NCBI GenBank assembly: GCA_946478895.1
Contig: CAMLDY010000021.1
Span: 1-32,497 of the forward strand
Source of the DNA: an uncultured Gemmatimonadota bacterium
GTDB lineage: Bacteria > Gemmatimonadota > Gemmatimonadetes > Gemmatimonadales > Gemmatimonadaceae
Length of the DNA: 32,497 bases
Reading direction: 5' to 3'
The notes below the pieces were generated by a model that had not been told where the DNA came from, did no database searches, and worked only from the letters and a program-made list of their open reading frames with translations. The position numbers and the translations under genes were made by a program. Of this stretch, positions 15,119 through 23,384 are shown one piece after another. The number at the start of each line of letters is the position of its first letter. The stretch's first letter is position 1.

Positions 15119-16531
15119 ATGGCAGATCCGGTTTTCGCCGAGGCTCCGTCGTCGTCGACTGTCAGCGGCGACTCGAGCTTCGCGCGCGCGTCCGCGCTAC
15201 CGCGACGCCTCGGAATGTGGAGCGCCGTCGCGGTGCTCGTCGGTTCCACGATTGGCTCCGGGATTTTCCGGTCGCCCGCCGGCATCGCCGACAAACTTCC
15301 GGGTCCGCTGCCGCTACTCGCCATCTGGGTCACTGGCGGGATCTTCGTGCTTTGCGGTGCGCTGACGCTCGCCGAAGTCGCGGGCGCTTTTCCGCGCACG
15401 GGGGGAGTCTACGTCTTCATCCGTGAATCGTGGGGGCGACTGCCGGCGTTTCTTTTCGGCTGGTCCGAGCTGGTGATCATCCGCGCCGCGGCGCTCGGCG
15501 CTATCGCCACGACTTTCTCCGAATATTTCCTGCGCGTGCTCGGCCACGATCCTCGCGTTGCGCCGTACAGCGCGTACGTGCACTACATCGCCGCCGCCGC
15601 AATTCTGATCACCGCGTTGTTCAACTACGTCGGCATCCGGTGGGGCTCCCTTGTCCAGAACCTCACCACTCTGGCGAAGGTCGGCGCATTGCTGATCATC
15701 GTGCTGTTCGCTCTCGCTTTCGGCTTGCCGCGCACTGGGGGCTACTATACGCCTGCGGTTCCGGCGGGGAGCTTCGACATGGCGCGCTTCGGGTTGGCGC
15801 TGGTGTCGGTGCTCTGGGTCTACGACGGCTGGGCGGACGTCAGCTTCGTCGGCGGAGAAGTGAAGGATCCCGAGCGCAATCTGCCGCGCGTGCTCATACT
15901 GGGGACGCTGATCATCATCGTTCTCTACGCGCTGGCAAATCTTGCGTACCTCGCGGTGCTGCCGGTCGGAGAGATCAGGCACTCCAAGCTCGTCGCGGCC
16001 GACGTCGCCGATCGCGTCATCGGCCCGATCGGAGTCACCTTTGTGTCGATCGCGGTGATGATCTCCACTTTCGGCACCCTCAACGGCTCAGTGATGACCG
16101 GATCGCGAATCCTTTTCGTGACGGCCGCCGATGGATTGCTGTTCAAGCCGATTGCCCACGTCGACCGAAAGTACCAGACCCCCGGCGTCGCGATCTGGCT
16201 CAGTGCGAGCCTCGGCGTGATTTTCGTGCTGGCGGGGACCTTCGAGCAACTGGCTGACACCTTTGTGACGGCGATCGTCCCGTTCTACGCGCTGGCGGTG
16301 GCCGCGATTTTCGTGCTTCGGCGCCGAAACGACTACCGTCCGCCCTTCCGCGTTCCGGGTTATCCAGTGGTCCCAGCCATCTTCATCGTCGCCACCGTTC
16401 TCCTCCTCGGCAACGCCATCGTCGATCCGGTCAGCCGTGTCCCGACGCTCGCGGTGATGGGCGTGATTCTGCTCGGAATCCCGGTTTTCTACCTCACAAA
16501 AACGGGCCGGGCGGCAGACGACATCCTGTAA
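15119..16531 (+). CDS. APC superfamily amino acid transporter
   Basis: A 470-residue protein with about twelve hydrophobic segments. Helix 1 carries VGSTIGSGIFRSPAGIA (near 40-56), the broken-helix substrate site of APC/LAT transporters. It is followed by the conserved GALTLAEVAGAFPRTGGVYVFIRE loop, the YDGWADVSFVGGEVKDPERNLPR stretch around helix 6, and RILFVTAADGLLFKPIAHV. It probably takes up or exchanges amino acids across the inner membrane. The substrate is not predictable. ATG at 15119 (MADPVFAEAP) was chosen because the longer frame back to 14750 shadows the COX2-like gene on the other strand. It is divergent from the cta operon, with about 96 bases between starts for both promoters. 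Confidence 0.92.
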   Translation: MADPVFAEAPSSSTVSGDSSFARASALPRRLGMWSAVAVLVGSTIGSGIFRSPAGIADKLPGPLPLLAIWVTGGIFVLCGALTLAEVAGAFPRTGGVYVFIRESWGRLPAFLFGWSELVIIRAAALGAIATTFSEYFLRVLGHDPRVAPYSAYVHYIAAAAILITALFNYVGIRWGSLVQNLTTLAKVGALLIIVLFALAFGLPRTGGYYTPAVPAGSFDMARFGLALVSVLWVYDGWADVSFVGGEVKDPERNLPRVLILGTLIIIVLYALANLAYLAVLPVGEIRHSKLVAADVADRVIGPIGVTFVSIAVMISTFGTLNGSVMTGSRILFVTAADGLLFKPIAHVDRKYQTPGVAIWLSASLGVIFVLAGTFEQLADTFVTAIVPFYALAVAAIFVLRRRNDYRPPFRVPGYPVVPAIFIVATVLLLGNAIVDPVSRVPTLAVMGVILLGIPVFYLTKTGRAADDIL

Positions 16532-16574
16532 GCGGCGGGTGTTCTGCGCGCCGTCGAATCGAGACAGAATTCTC

Positions 16575-16604
16575 TTGCCGGACTGAAGTTCGGGACGCTA
16601 CTTT
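16575..16604 (+). promoter_or_regulatory. possible promoter of the TonB-dependent receptor gene
   Basis: TTGCCG at 16575-16580 and TACTTT at 16599-16604 are 18 bases apart and lie 36 bases before the receptor ATG, a plausible -35/-10 pair. The TACTTTG also loosely recalls the TA-n-TTTG type -7 element of Bacteroidota sigma factors. Pattern reading only. Confidence 0.3.
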
Positions 16605-16639
16605 GTGGCCTTCCTTCCCACCTTTTTTTCAGAGACTTC

Positions 16640-19600
16640 ATGCTCAAGACACGTCTATTTTTGACTGTCGCTACGGCCCTGGCGCTGGTGACTGGAGCTT
16701 CGGCTCGTCTTATCGCCCAGGGCGTTACGACCGGCGCGGTCAGCGGAACCGTCACTGACGCCAACGGTGCGCCGATCGAGGGCGCGCAGGTTCAGGTCAG
16801 AAATCCCAGAACGGGAGCCAGCGCCGGCGGAATGACGCGCGCCAACGGCCAATTCAACATCCAGGGTATCGAGCCCGATCCGGGCTACTCGATCACCGTG
16901 CGTCGTATCGGCTTCGAGCCGGTGACCCAGAACAACGTTCTCGTCAGTCTCGGCCAGACCACCCGCTCCGACTTTCAGCTGAAGCAGCAGAGCGCGGTCC
17001 TCGAGACGGTGAGCGTCACCGCCGAAGCGACGCCGGTCATCAATCCGACCAAGACCGGAACTGGAACGACCATGGGCGACTCGCTCCTTCGTCGCCTGCC
17101 GACCCTGAATCGCAACTTTGCCGATTTCGTCACGCTGGTGCCGCAGGTCTCGACATCGACTGGTGTCGGTTTGTCGGGCGCGGGTGTCAACATCCGCCAG
17201 AATGCGATCCAGATCGACGGCGCTGCTTCGGGCGATCTCTTCGGGCTAGGCACGACTGGTCAGCCGGGCGCACAGGCCAACGCCAAGTCGATTCCGCTCG
17301 ACGCAGTGAAGGAGTACCAGGTCCTGCTCTCGCCCTTTGATGTTCGTCAGGGCAACTTCGGCGGACTTTTGATCAACGCCGTCACCAAGAGCGGCACCAA
17401 CGAGTTTCACGGCACCGCTTACGGCTACACCCGCAACGAGAACCTCACCCGCAGCCAGCCGTACCTCGCCGAGTTCAAGCAGAATCAATACGGCTTTTCG
17501 CTTGGCGGCCCGATCATGAAGGATCGCCTGTTCTTCTTTATCAACCCGGAGTGGCAGAAGCTTAGCACTCCCGCGACCGGCTCGTACATCGGCAGCTCCG
17601 ACAATCTGATAAATGAGGAAACCATCACACCGTTCGTTACCGCTCTTCAGGGGTATGGCCTTTCCAATCCCGGAACGGGTGCGAGAGTCGTAAAGCAGAA
17701 TCCGCTCACCAACATCTTCGGCCGCATCGACGCGTACCTGCCCGGTTATACGCGTTTGGTCCTCCGTCACAACTACGCAGCCGCTGACAACCAGAGCTTC
17801 AGCCGCAGCTCCTCGACGTCCTCGAATCCGAACTTCAACCTGACGTCGAATTCATACCTTTTCAGCTCCAAGACCCACTCGACGGTTGGTGAGTTTCTGA
17901 CGAACCTGCCCAACGGCGTGTTCAACGAGCTTTTGCTGAACCTCACCAAGACGAGCGACTTCCGCACCGTTCCCGTCACGTTCCCAATGGTTACTGTTCG
18001 CGGCTTCCAGCGCGCGGACGGATCGGCGAGCGACGTGGCGCTCGTTGCCGGAACGGAGAACTCCTCGCAAGGGAATTCGCTCGACCAGCGCACCTTCGAG
18101 ATCACCGAAAACCTGACCATTCCGGTTGGGGTTCACCACCTCACCTTCGGCACCAAGAATTTGTTCTATCGGCCGGTCAACCTGTTCGGTCAGAACTCGA
18201 TGGGCAACTGGACGTTCGCGAATGAGGCCGCGTTTGAGGCGGGCACGCCGATCAGCTACTCTGTGAGCGCGCCTTCGCCGACCGACCCCGCCAACGGTCT
18301 CGCCGTGTTCCGCGCCAACATGTACTCCTTCTATGTCCAGGATGCCTGGCAGAAGTCGGACAGGCTGCTCATCACCGCCGGCATTCGCATGGAGAAGCCG
18401 TCGTTCCTCGACACTCCGCCCGAGAATCCGTCGGTGCTCCAGAATTATGGACGCAGCACTGCCGCCGTTCCGAGCCGTCGCACCTGGTCGCCCCGATTCT
18501 CGTTCAACTGGGATGCGACTGGCGATCAGCGCAACCAGCTGCGCGGTGGACTTGGTTACTTCACCGGCACGCCCCCCTTCGTTTATCTGTCGAACGCGTT
18601 CGGCAATTCGGGCTTGAGTGGATATGCGTCACTGACCTGCTCGGGTACCGTAACCAATCAGGGCAACAACGCGACTTCGAACATTCCGCCGGCGTTCAAC
18701 GCGGCGAACATCGCCAACCCGCCGACGTCATGCGCGCCGTTCACTCCGGCGACCGGCCCGGTGCGTCCGGGTGCGACGACCGCCGCGAGCTCGAACATCG
18801 CGACCATCGATCCGAACTTCCGCTTCCCGCAGTACCAGAAGATCACCCTCGGCTACGATCACCGCTTCGCCAACGGCCTGGTCGGAACGCTCGAGGGACT
18901 GTACACGAAGGCGCTGTCCAATCCGTTCTACACCAACCTCGCTCTTGCCGGACCGCAGGGCAGGGATAGAAACGGGCGCGTTCTCTACGGAACACTAAAC
19001 GCAAATGGTGGGACGGCTGCGCTTGTCGGCGGTCGCTCGCAAGTGATCGACGTTACAGACATTCACGGAGACTACACCTACTCGATCACCGGCCAGCTCC
19101 AGAAGACTTTCTTCGACAACTTCCAGGGCTCGCTCGCCTACAGCTACATGCAGGTGCGTGACGTCGCGGCAACCACGAGCAGCACCCAAGGCTCGAACTA
19201 TCGCTATCAGCGTGACGTGAGCGGCTTCCTCGAGGATCGCAGTCTCACCCGTGGCAAGGAAGACATGCCGCACCGCATAGTCGCCACCGGCACGTGGAGG
19301 CTGAAGACGCTGACCGACTTCTCGGTCGTGTACGTCGGCAACTCCGGCGCGCCGTTCGACTACGTTTACGCGGCGGGCGGCTCGTCGGGCTCCGGCGATG
19401 CAAACGCCGACGGCCAGACCCAGAACGATCTCGTCTACGTGCCGAAGGATGCTCACGATCCGAACGAGATTCTGTTCAAGGGCTTCGATCAGCCGGCCGG
19501 GTCGGCCGCGCAGGTCGAGGCGGCTGCAGAGGCCGACGCCTTCGATAAGTACATCGATCGCGTGCCGTGCCTCAGAAAGAGCCGCGGCAAGCTCCTCAGC

Positions 19601-19945
19601 CGCAACGCGTGCCGCAATCCGTGGCAGAACGATGTGGATGTCAGCGTCGGCCAGTCACTTCAGGCGTTCGGTCAGCAGAACCTGCAGCTCCGACTCGACG
19701 TCATCAACTTCCTCAACCTGCTCAACCCGAGATGGGGCGCGCAGAACTTCTCGGACCAGAACAACACCTGCGGCCCGATCTGCAGTGCTACGACCCTGCT
19801 CAGCCACACCGGAAACTTCACCACCGGTCGTACTCAGCAGACCATTCAGGGTATCTACACCTTCAACAAGAACATGAAGCCGTGGAACGCGGACAACGCA
19901 TCGTCCAACTACCGCATGCAGCTCTCGATGCGCTACAGCTTCTAG
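16640..19945 (+). CDS. TonB-dependent receptor with carboxypeptidase-regulatory-like domain (Oar-like)
   Basis: A 1101-residue outer-membrane protein. It has a signal peptide (1-27, ending SARLIAQ), then a carboxypeptidase-regulatory-like beta-sandwich (about 30-115: GAVSGTVTDANGAPIEGAQV, IEPDPGYSITVRRIGFEPV). A plug domain follows (about 125-250: RLPTLNRNFADFVTLVPQVS, GVNIRQNAIQIDGA), and the rest is a beta-barrel rich in aromatic strand ends. It finishes with MRYSF, the terminal aromatic BAM signal. The early barrel has NAVTKSGTNEFHGTAYGYTRNENL, characteristic of Oar-like receptors. It would import or bind a large substrate with energy from TonB. No SusD partner or TonB/ExbBD genes are nearby. 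It stands alone between its own promoter region and a strong terminator. Confidence 0.94.
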   Translation: MLKTRLFLTVATALALVTGASARLIAQGVTTGAVSGTVTDANGAPIEGAQVQVRNPRTGASAGGMTRANGQFNIQGIEPDPGYSITVRRIGFEPVTQNNVLVSLGQTTRSDFQLKQQSAVLETVSVTAEATPVINPTKTGTGTTMGDSLLRRLPTLNRNFADFVTLVPQVSTSTGVGLSGAGVNIRQNAIQIDGAASGDLFGLGTTGQPGAQANAKSIPLDAVKEYQVLLSPFDVRQGNFGGLLINAVTKSGTNEFHGTAYGYTRNENLTRSQPYLAEFKQNQYGFSLGGPIMKDRLFFFINPEWQKLSTPATGSYIGSSDNLINEETITPFVTALQGYGLSNPGTGARVVKQNPLTNIFGRIDAYLPGYTRLVLRHNYAAADNQSFSRSSSTSSNPNFNLTSNSYLFSSKTHSTVGEFLTNLPNGVFNELLLNLTKTSDFRTVPVTFPMVTVRGFQRADGSASDVALVAGTENSSQGNSLDQRTFEITENLTIPVGVHHLTFGTKNLFYRPVNLFGQNSMGNWTFANEAAFEAGTPISYSVSAPSPTDPANGLAVFRANMYSFYVQDAWQKSDRLLITAGIRMEKPSFLDTPPENPSVLQNYGRSTAAVPSRRTWSPRFSFNWDATGDQRNQLRGGLGYFTGTPPFVYLSNAFGNSGLSGYASLTCSGTVTNQGNNATSNIPPAFNAANIANPPTSCAPFTPATGPVRPGATTAASSNIATIDPNFRFPQYQKITLGYDHRFANGLVGTLEGLYTKALSNPFYTNLALAGPQGRDRNGRVLYGTLNANGGTAALVGGRSQVIDVTDIHGDYTYSITGQLQKTFFDNFQGSLAYSYMQVRDVAATTSSTQGSNYRYQRDVSGFLEDRSLTRGKEDMPHRIVATGTWRLKTLTDFSVVYVGNSGAPFDYVYAAGGSSGSGDANADGQTQNDLVYVPKDAHDPNEILFKGFDQPAGSAAQVEAAAEADAFDKYIDRVPCLRKSRGKLLSRNACRNPWQNDVDVSVGQSLQAFGQQNLQLRLDVINFLNLLNPRWGAQNFSDQNNTCGPICSATTLLSHTGNFTTGRTQQTIQGIYTFNKNMKPWNADNASSNYRMQLSMRYSF

Positions 19946-19984
19946 GACTGCGACTGCTTTCAGAGATCGCGTGGTCCAGAGAAT

Positions 19985-20018
19985 AAAATGCCGGCGGGAG
20001 AAATCCCGCCGGCATTTT
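19985..20018 (+). terminator. rho-independent terminator of the TonB receptor gene
   Basis: A perfect 15-bp stem (19985-19999 with 20004-20018) encloses a GAAA tetraloop and is followed by a T-rich run (TTTTTCTTTTCT through about 20026). It lies 40 bases after the receptor stop and 30 bases before the next gene. Because the stem has A's before and T's after, it could also act weakly in reverse. Confidence 0.95.
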
Positions 20019-20055
20019 TCTTTTCTGTCAACACATTCTCGCTGACTCTCACGAC

Positions 20056-20721
20056 ATGACCGCCATCGAGCTCTCGAGCTACGCCGGACTCACCGCGATG
20101 ACGTTGCTCACGCTTAACATCCTGATCGGGCTCGTCATGTCGGTGAAGTACAACCCAGTCAGGAACTGGCCCCACCGTCGCATCAACACCTTCAAGATCC
20201 ACAACTGGACCGCCTACATCGCCCTCGCCGTCGCCATCCTACACCCGCTGATCATTCTCTTTTCATCGACGGCGAAGTTCCGGTTGATCGACATCATCTA
20301 TCCGGTCAATGCGCCGAAGCAGCCGTGGATCAACGTCTTCGGCGCCATCGCCCTCTACACGCTTTGCTTCGTGGTGGTGACTTCCTACTTCCGCCTCGAC
20401 CTCGGTCGCAAAACCTGGAAAAAGCTCCACTTCACCGCCTACGCCACCGCCATCTGCTTCTACATCCACGGAATTCTCACCGACCCGAATCTCAAGGACA
20501 ACCCAATCGATTTCCTGGACGCCGAGAAGGTCTATGTGGAGCTGTGCGCGCTGATAGTGTTAGTTGCGATCGTCCTGCGGATCCGCTGGCAGATAAAGCA
20601 ACCACCACCGAGAGTACATCTGCCGAAGCCGGCGCGAAAACCGTCCAAGCGAATGTTGCCACCGCTGACGTTCCGCGCTGATAACGCTGTCGCTCTTCAT
20701 CAAGGCCCAGGGTGCATTTAA
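20056..20721 (+). CDS. ferric-reductase-like transmembrane protein (MsrQ/YedZ-like core)
   Basis: A 221-residue protein with about five transmembrane helices and no flavin or NAD domain. Two pairs of histidines suit two stacked b-type hemes: His49 and His63 (KIHNWTAYIALAVAILHPL), and His125 and His138 (KKLHFTAYATAICFYIHGI). This is the pattern of the ferric reductase-like transmembrane domain family, which passes electrons across the inner membrane. The redox partner is not in the window. The last 40 residues are Pro/Lys/Arg-rich and look unlike the rest. The alternative frame in the same place reads a Thr/Ala/Glu-rich tail ending at 20681, so a frame slip near 20590-20600 is possible. Confidence 0.82.
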   Translation: MTAIELSSYAGLTAMTLLTLNILIGLVMSVKYNPVRNWPHRRINTFKIHNWTAYIALAVAILHPLIILFSSTAKFRLIDIIYPVNAPKQPWINVFGAIALYTLCFVVVTSYFRLDLGRKTWKKLHFTAYATAICFYIHGILTDPNLKDNPIDFLDAEKVYVELCALIVLVAIVLRIRWQIKQPPPRVHLPKPARKPSKRMLPPLTFRADNAVALHQGPGCI

Positions 20722-20816
20722 GACTAACCTGGGGTAGTGCCGTACGCTTGGAAAACGAGGCCAAGTGGCGATTAAACGAGCACTCGTGCGCTGGGAAGAC
20801 TGAAGGCCAGTAGATA

Positions 20817-20839
20817 ATAGCTTCCCTACCGGAAGCTAT
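20817..20839. repeat. short perfect hairpin
   Basis: ATAGCTTCC (20817-20825) and GGAAGCTAT (20831-20839) form a 9-bp perfect stem with a 5-base loop CTACC. No T-run follows, so a terminator is unlikely. It could be an operator or the remnant of a mobile element boundary. Confidence 0.5.
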
Positions 20840-21071
20840 ACTCAACACCACTCTATCTAAGGGTCAGCCCTCAATTGATTCGCAGCGGACTCTTGTTCCG
20901 GATGCCGTCGCTATTGTCTGGCGAACGGCAATCTGAACTCGTCATGACCTTCCCCCAAGCCGGCGCAGGAACGAGGTGCGAAGGGTACGAAGCAGGCGCG
21001 TGTAGGGGATTTCCCAGTCGTATGCATTAACCTAGGCTCCCGGGGGTGCGGCGAAGGGGCGCGCGAACCCG

Positions 21072-21102
21072 TGATAAGAAATCGACATCTCCTGATAAGA
21101 AA
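21072..21102. promoter_or_regulatory. direct repeat TGATAAGAAA, 21 bp apart (possible operator)
   Basis: TGATAAGAAA occurs at 21072-21081 and 21093-21102. The start-to-start distance of 21 bases is two helical turns, so both copies face the same side of DNA. The similarity goes on weakly to a shared CAT at the end of each 17-base unit. It lies about 95 bases before the JAMM lipoprotein start, a sensible place for an activator or repressor pair. Confidence 0.45.
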
Positions 21103-21194
21103 CAGGCATTTCGTCGCTCTTGCTGGGGCCACAAATTGGGCTGCGACCTCGCCGCGCATGGCTGGGCGCGAAACCTCCCCACTGCGGAGCTGCG

Positions 21195-22682
21195 ATGAAT
21201 GGATTCCTGCGCAATTGTCTCCGATTGCTGGCCCTTACTTCGTTGGCAACGGCTTGCCACGAGATCGAGTCCCCGCTCGCAAAGCTCAAACCGCCGATAA
21301 GCGCGTTAAGGTCTCAAAGCCCACCTACGCCGCAGGTCTACCATCTCTCATCGGATGCGATGTCATCCGTCGAGCTGGCGAACAATAACTATCTCTATGA
21401 CACGTGGATTGTGGTAAGACCCGATGGACCAACCTTCAATCTCCAGACCTATCCACCGGCGTTGCCCGCGGCCGGCGATTACGGCGCTACTGGGGCTGCG
21501 GGTGGACGCAACGGCTGCGACTTAAACTCGATGGTTGCTTTCGGAATGACTACGAGTGGGTTCGGGGCGTGTGGTAGCGGAGGGGTTGGGGGGAATGACA
21601 CAACTTTAGCGCGTGGTCAGGGGTTTCTAAAACAGGGGTCATTTCCTCTGGATTTTGCGACGCCGGACAATAGCGATTGTCCACCGCATACCTCGGGAAG
21701 TTGTCACATCCTCGAGATCGTAGATCGGACTTTTACTGTGTGGCCGATCCCTGTCGTGATGAAGAAAGTAAGGGCAAATCCGCGGACATTTAATTTCAAC
21801 TCCATGCCTCTGGGTTATGTTGATGTCGCTTTTTCTACCGGGGCAGACCCAGATACCGTGATGATCGGCGGTGTGCGAAGAGCGATGCCAATAACTACCA
21901 CGCACTGGGTATACACTGCGGGCGATGGGACGCTAGACGGTAACATGTGTGCCGGAGGGTATCCGATCATCACTTGTATCCCGCACCTTCACAAAGCCGG
22001 CCGGATGGTGGTTAATGCCTTTACCGGAGGATGGGAGCAGTCGTCTACAATTACCGTCCAATGCCTCGTGAGTCCTTCCGACTCGATTCTCAACGATACG
22101 ACGAACGATTTTCAGGTTAGATCAGCTTTGCTGCAAATGCTTGATTCATCGCATCCCGAGGTACCTCCTGGCTTCGGTTACGATTCGGTTAAGGGCAGGG
22201 GTCTAATGCACGAGGTGTCGGGTAATATCTGGAAGCTTCCTGATGGTGGCGGATACATGCTCACGCCGTTCGATAGCCCCGAGAATACCGAATGCCAAAG
22301 TGATGTCGATACCACTTCACCACCACCAGTACCGGGCGCGGTGCTGTTGGGACGGGCGCATACACATCCGAGCCCTTGGAACAAACCAGTATATGGATGT
22401 CCCACAAAGATTATCAACAATGGTCGTGATTCCATACAGTTTTCGCGTTTCCCGGGCGACACTGCCAACGGGAAGAAGCCATTTATAAAGAATCGAAAAG
22501 ATATGCCTCGTGGTGGTAGTGGTCAGGATTGGCTGCGCATGATTTTCGACCTTCCGCCGAAACCCGACTACGTCATGGATGCCGACGGCACCGTTGCGGA
22601 GGTTTCATACTTTACGATGGTAAATCCAAGGATTCGCAATTGGGCGCCAAGCACGGCGTCACGCTGCGCCTGGGTTAGATGA
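21195..22682 (+). CDS. lipoprotein with Ig-like region and C-terminal JAMM/JAB-type metallopeptidase signature
   Basis: A 495-residue exported protein that I cannot assign to a named family as a whole. The start at 21195 has GGAG seven bases upstream. Residues 1-21 form a signal with lipobox LATAC (Cys21). A glycine-rich stretch spans about 95-135. About 178-290 reads like an Ig-type fold (TFTVWPIPVVMKK, THWVYTAGDGTLDGNMC, C-I-P-H-L-H-K-A-G-R-M-V-V-N-A-F-T-G-G-W, TITVQCL). The C-terminal 165 residues carry a JAMM pattern: Glu340 (HEVSGNIWKLPDGGGYMLTP), His389-x-His391-Pro (LLGRAHTHPS), and Ser442-x-x-Asp445 (GGSGQDW). They end in PDYVMDADGTVAEVSYF, as in DUF4329-like JAB domains, though with a longer HxH-to-Ser gap (about 50 residues). 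JAMM enzymes are zinc isopeptidases or peptidases. Its stop overlaps ATG 22679 (ATGA), and codon use is less GC-biased than in the neighbours. Confidence 0.75.
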   Translation: MNGFLRNCLRLLALTSLATACHEIESPLAKLKPPISALRSQSPPTPQVYHLSSDAMSSVELANNNYLYDTWIVVRPDGPTFNLQTYPPALPAAGDYGATGAAGGRNGCDLNSMVAFGMTTSGFGACGSGGVGGNDTTLARGQGFLKQGSFPLDFATPDNSDCPPHTSGSCHILEIVDRTFTVWPIPVVMKKVRANPRTFNFNSMPLGYVDVAFSTGADPDTVMIGGVRRAMPITTTHWVYTAGDGTLDGNMCAGGYPIITCIPHLHKAGRMVVNAFTGGWEQSSTITVQCLVSPSDSILNDTTNDFQVRSALLQMLDSSHPEVPPGFGYDSVKGRGLMHEVSGNIWKLPDGGGYMLTPFDSPENTECQSDVDTTSPPPVPGAVLLGRAHTHPSPWNKPVYGCPTKIINNGRDSIQFSRFPGDTANGKKPFIKNRKDMPRGGSGQDWLRMIFDLPPKPDYVMDADGTVAEVSYFTMVNPRIRNWAPSTASRCAWVR

Positions 22683-22693
22683 CAGCAGTAATA

Positions 22694-22699
22694 AGGAGG
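22694..22699 (+). promoter_or_regulatory. Shine-Dalgarno AGGAGG deciding the start at 22706
   Basis: A complete AGGAGG (in AAGGAGGA, 22693-22700) lies six bases before GTG at 22706. This is the ideal distance and much stronger than anything before the ATG at 22679. It is the best ribosome binding site I saw in the window. Confidence 0.75.
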
Positions 22700-22705
22700 A
22701 AATTC

Positions 22706-23146
22706 GTGAGAATTCTTAAGGAACTCGGTGTGCTCTCGATTGTGTTCACGCTGGCCCTCGTTGGGAGAGCGCAGGCACAGGGCTACACCTGCAAGTCAAG
22801 TGACTTTTTCAGCGACATGATGATACGGCAGGTCAACGGGTCCATAGCGGACACCGCTTCTCGGAGTGCATTAGGTCTGCCCAACGTCCCTCCTGCGCAA
22901 GTTACGCTTGCGGCGGACGCAGCTTTTTGTAACAGAGCAGTTCTTGCGCTGGACACGCTTGCCCACTCGCAGCATCCAACGGAGCCGATGCCTTCTCCGG
23001 GGAGTGGCGGTTACTACGTACTCAAGGTCGGGACGTATACCGGCGTCGCCGTTCCAGATACTACAGCAACGGGGCCGCGCACAAGTTACGCTCCGCTATT
23101 TCTTTTTGATTCTCTTTGGAAGTTCGTCAGCATAATAGGCCTGTAA
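22706..23146 (+). CDS. small exported protein paired with the JAMM lipoprotein
   Basis: A 146-residue protein from GTG at 22706 (an ATG at 22679 in the same frame overlaps the upstream stop and adds nine residues). It begins with a basic n-region and a hydrophobic core (about 8-20) and a probable signal peptidase I site after AQA (22-24). The mature part would thus start QGYTC. Two cysteines (29 and one in AAFCNRAV near 75) could form a disulfide. No known domain is recognised. The mature region is rich in Ala, Pro, Ser and Thr, with a Y-Y-V-L-K-V-G-T-Y-T-G-V strand and a hydrophobic C-terminal F-V-S-I-I-G-L. Its lower-GC codon use matches the JAMM gene. It could be a substrate, inhibitor or partner of that protein. 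Confidence 0.7.
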   Translation: MRILKELGVLSIVFTLALVGRAQAQGYTCKSSDFFSDMMIRQVNGSIADTASRSALGLPNVPPAQVTLAADAAFCNRAVLALDTLAHSQHPTEPMPSPGSGGYYVLKVGTYTGVAVPDTTATGPRTSYAPLFLFDSLWKFVSIIGL

Positions 23147-23384
23147 TGACTCTTCGCGAAACCATATCTCGAGGGCTAAGCAGCGCGGTTCGAACCCATT
23201 CAGTCGACACTTCCAATCCGGTCGGCGGACGATCGACGACTAAGAACGCCGCGCGCTAAGCGCGGCGTCGCCTGTGCCCTGAAGCCCACGAGTAACGTCC
23301 CGACGTAGTGAACTAATCGCTGGCGCCTACGCTCCTCTGACGCCTCGCACCCGTTCTGTTGCAGTTGTTCGCAATCCGCAGTTC
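23147..23384. other. convergent intergenic region with hairpin
   Basis: This region separates the plus-strand small exported protein from the end of mlaD on the minus strand. A hairpin at 23246-23268 has a 9-bp stem (ACGCCGCGC with GCGCGGCGT) and loop GCTAA, without a T-run on either side. It may be a weak bidirectional or factor-dependent terminator. Nothing else was recognised. Confidence 0.4.

Larger units (their letters stand above)
20722..21194. other. non-coding region at the edge of an AT-richer island
   Basis: About 470 bases with no supported gene. GC falls visibly compared with the flanks. It contains a hairpin at 20817-20839 and a phased direct repeat at 21072-21102, both listed separately. 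Short frames on the minus strand (20911-21289) have no recognisable family content. No integrase, tRNA or insertion-sequence end was seen. Confidence 0.5.

Noticed and set aside
21027..21289. Short minus-strand frames upstream of the JAMM lipoprotein gene
   Set aside because: They overlap the lipoprotein start, have no ribosome binding site and carry no recognisable motif.
23187..23197. GGTTCGAACCC, resembling a tRNA T-loop
   Set aside because: The flanking bases do not form a 5-bp T stem, and no acceptor, D or anticodon arms could be built around it.
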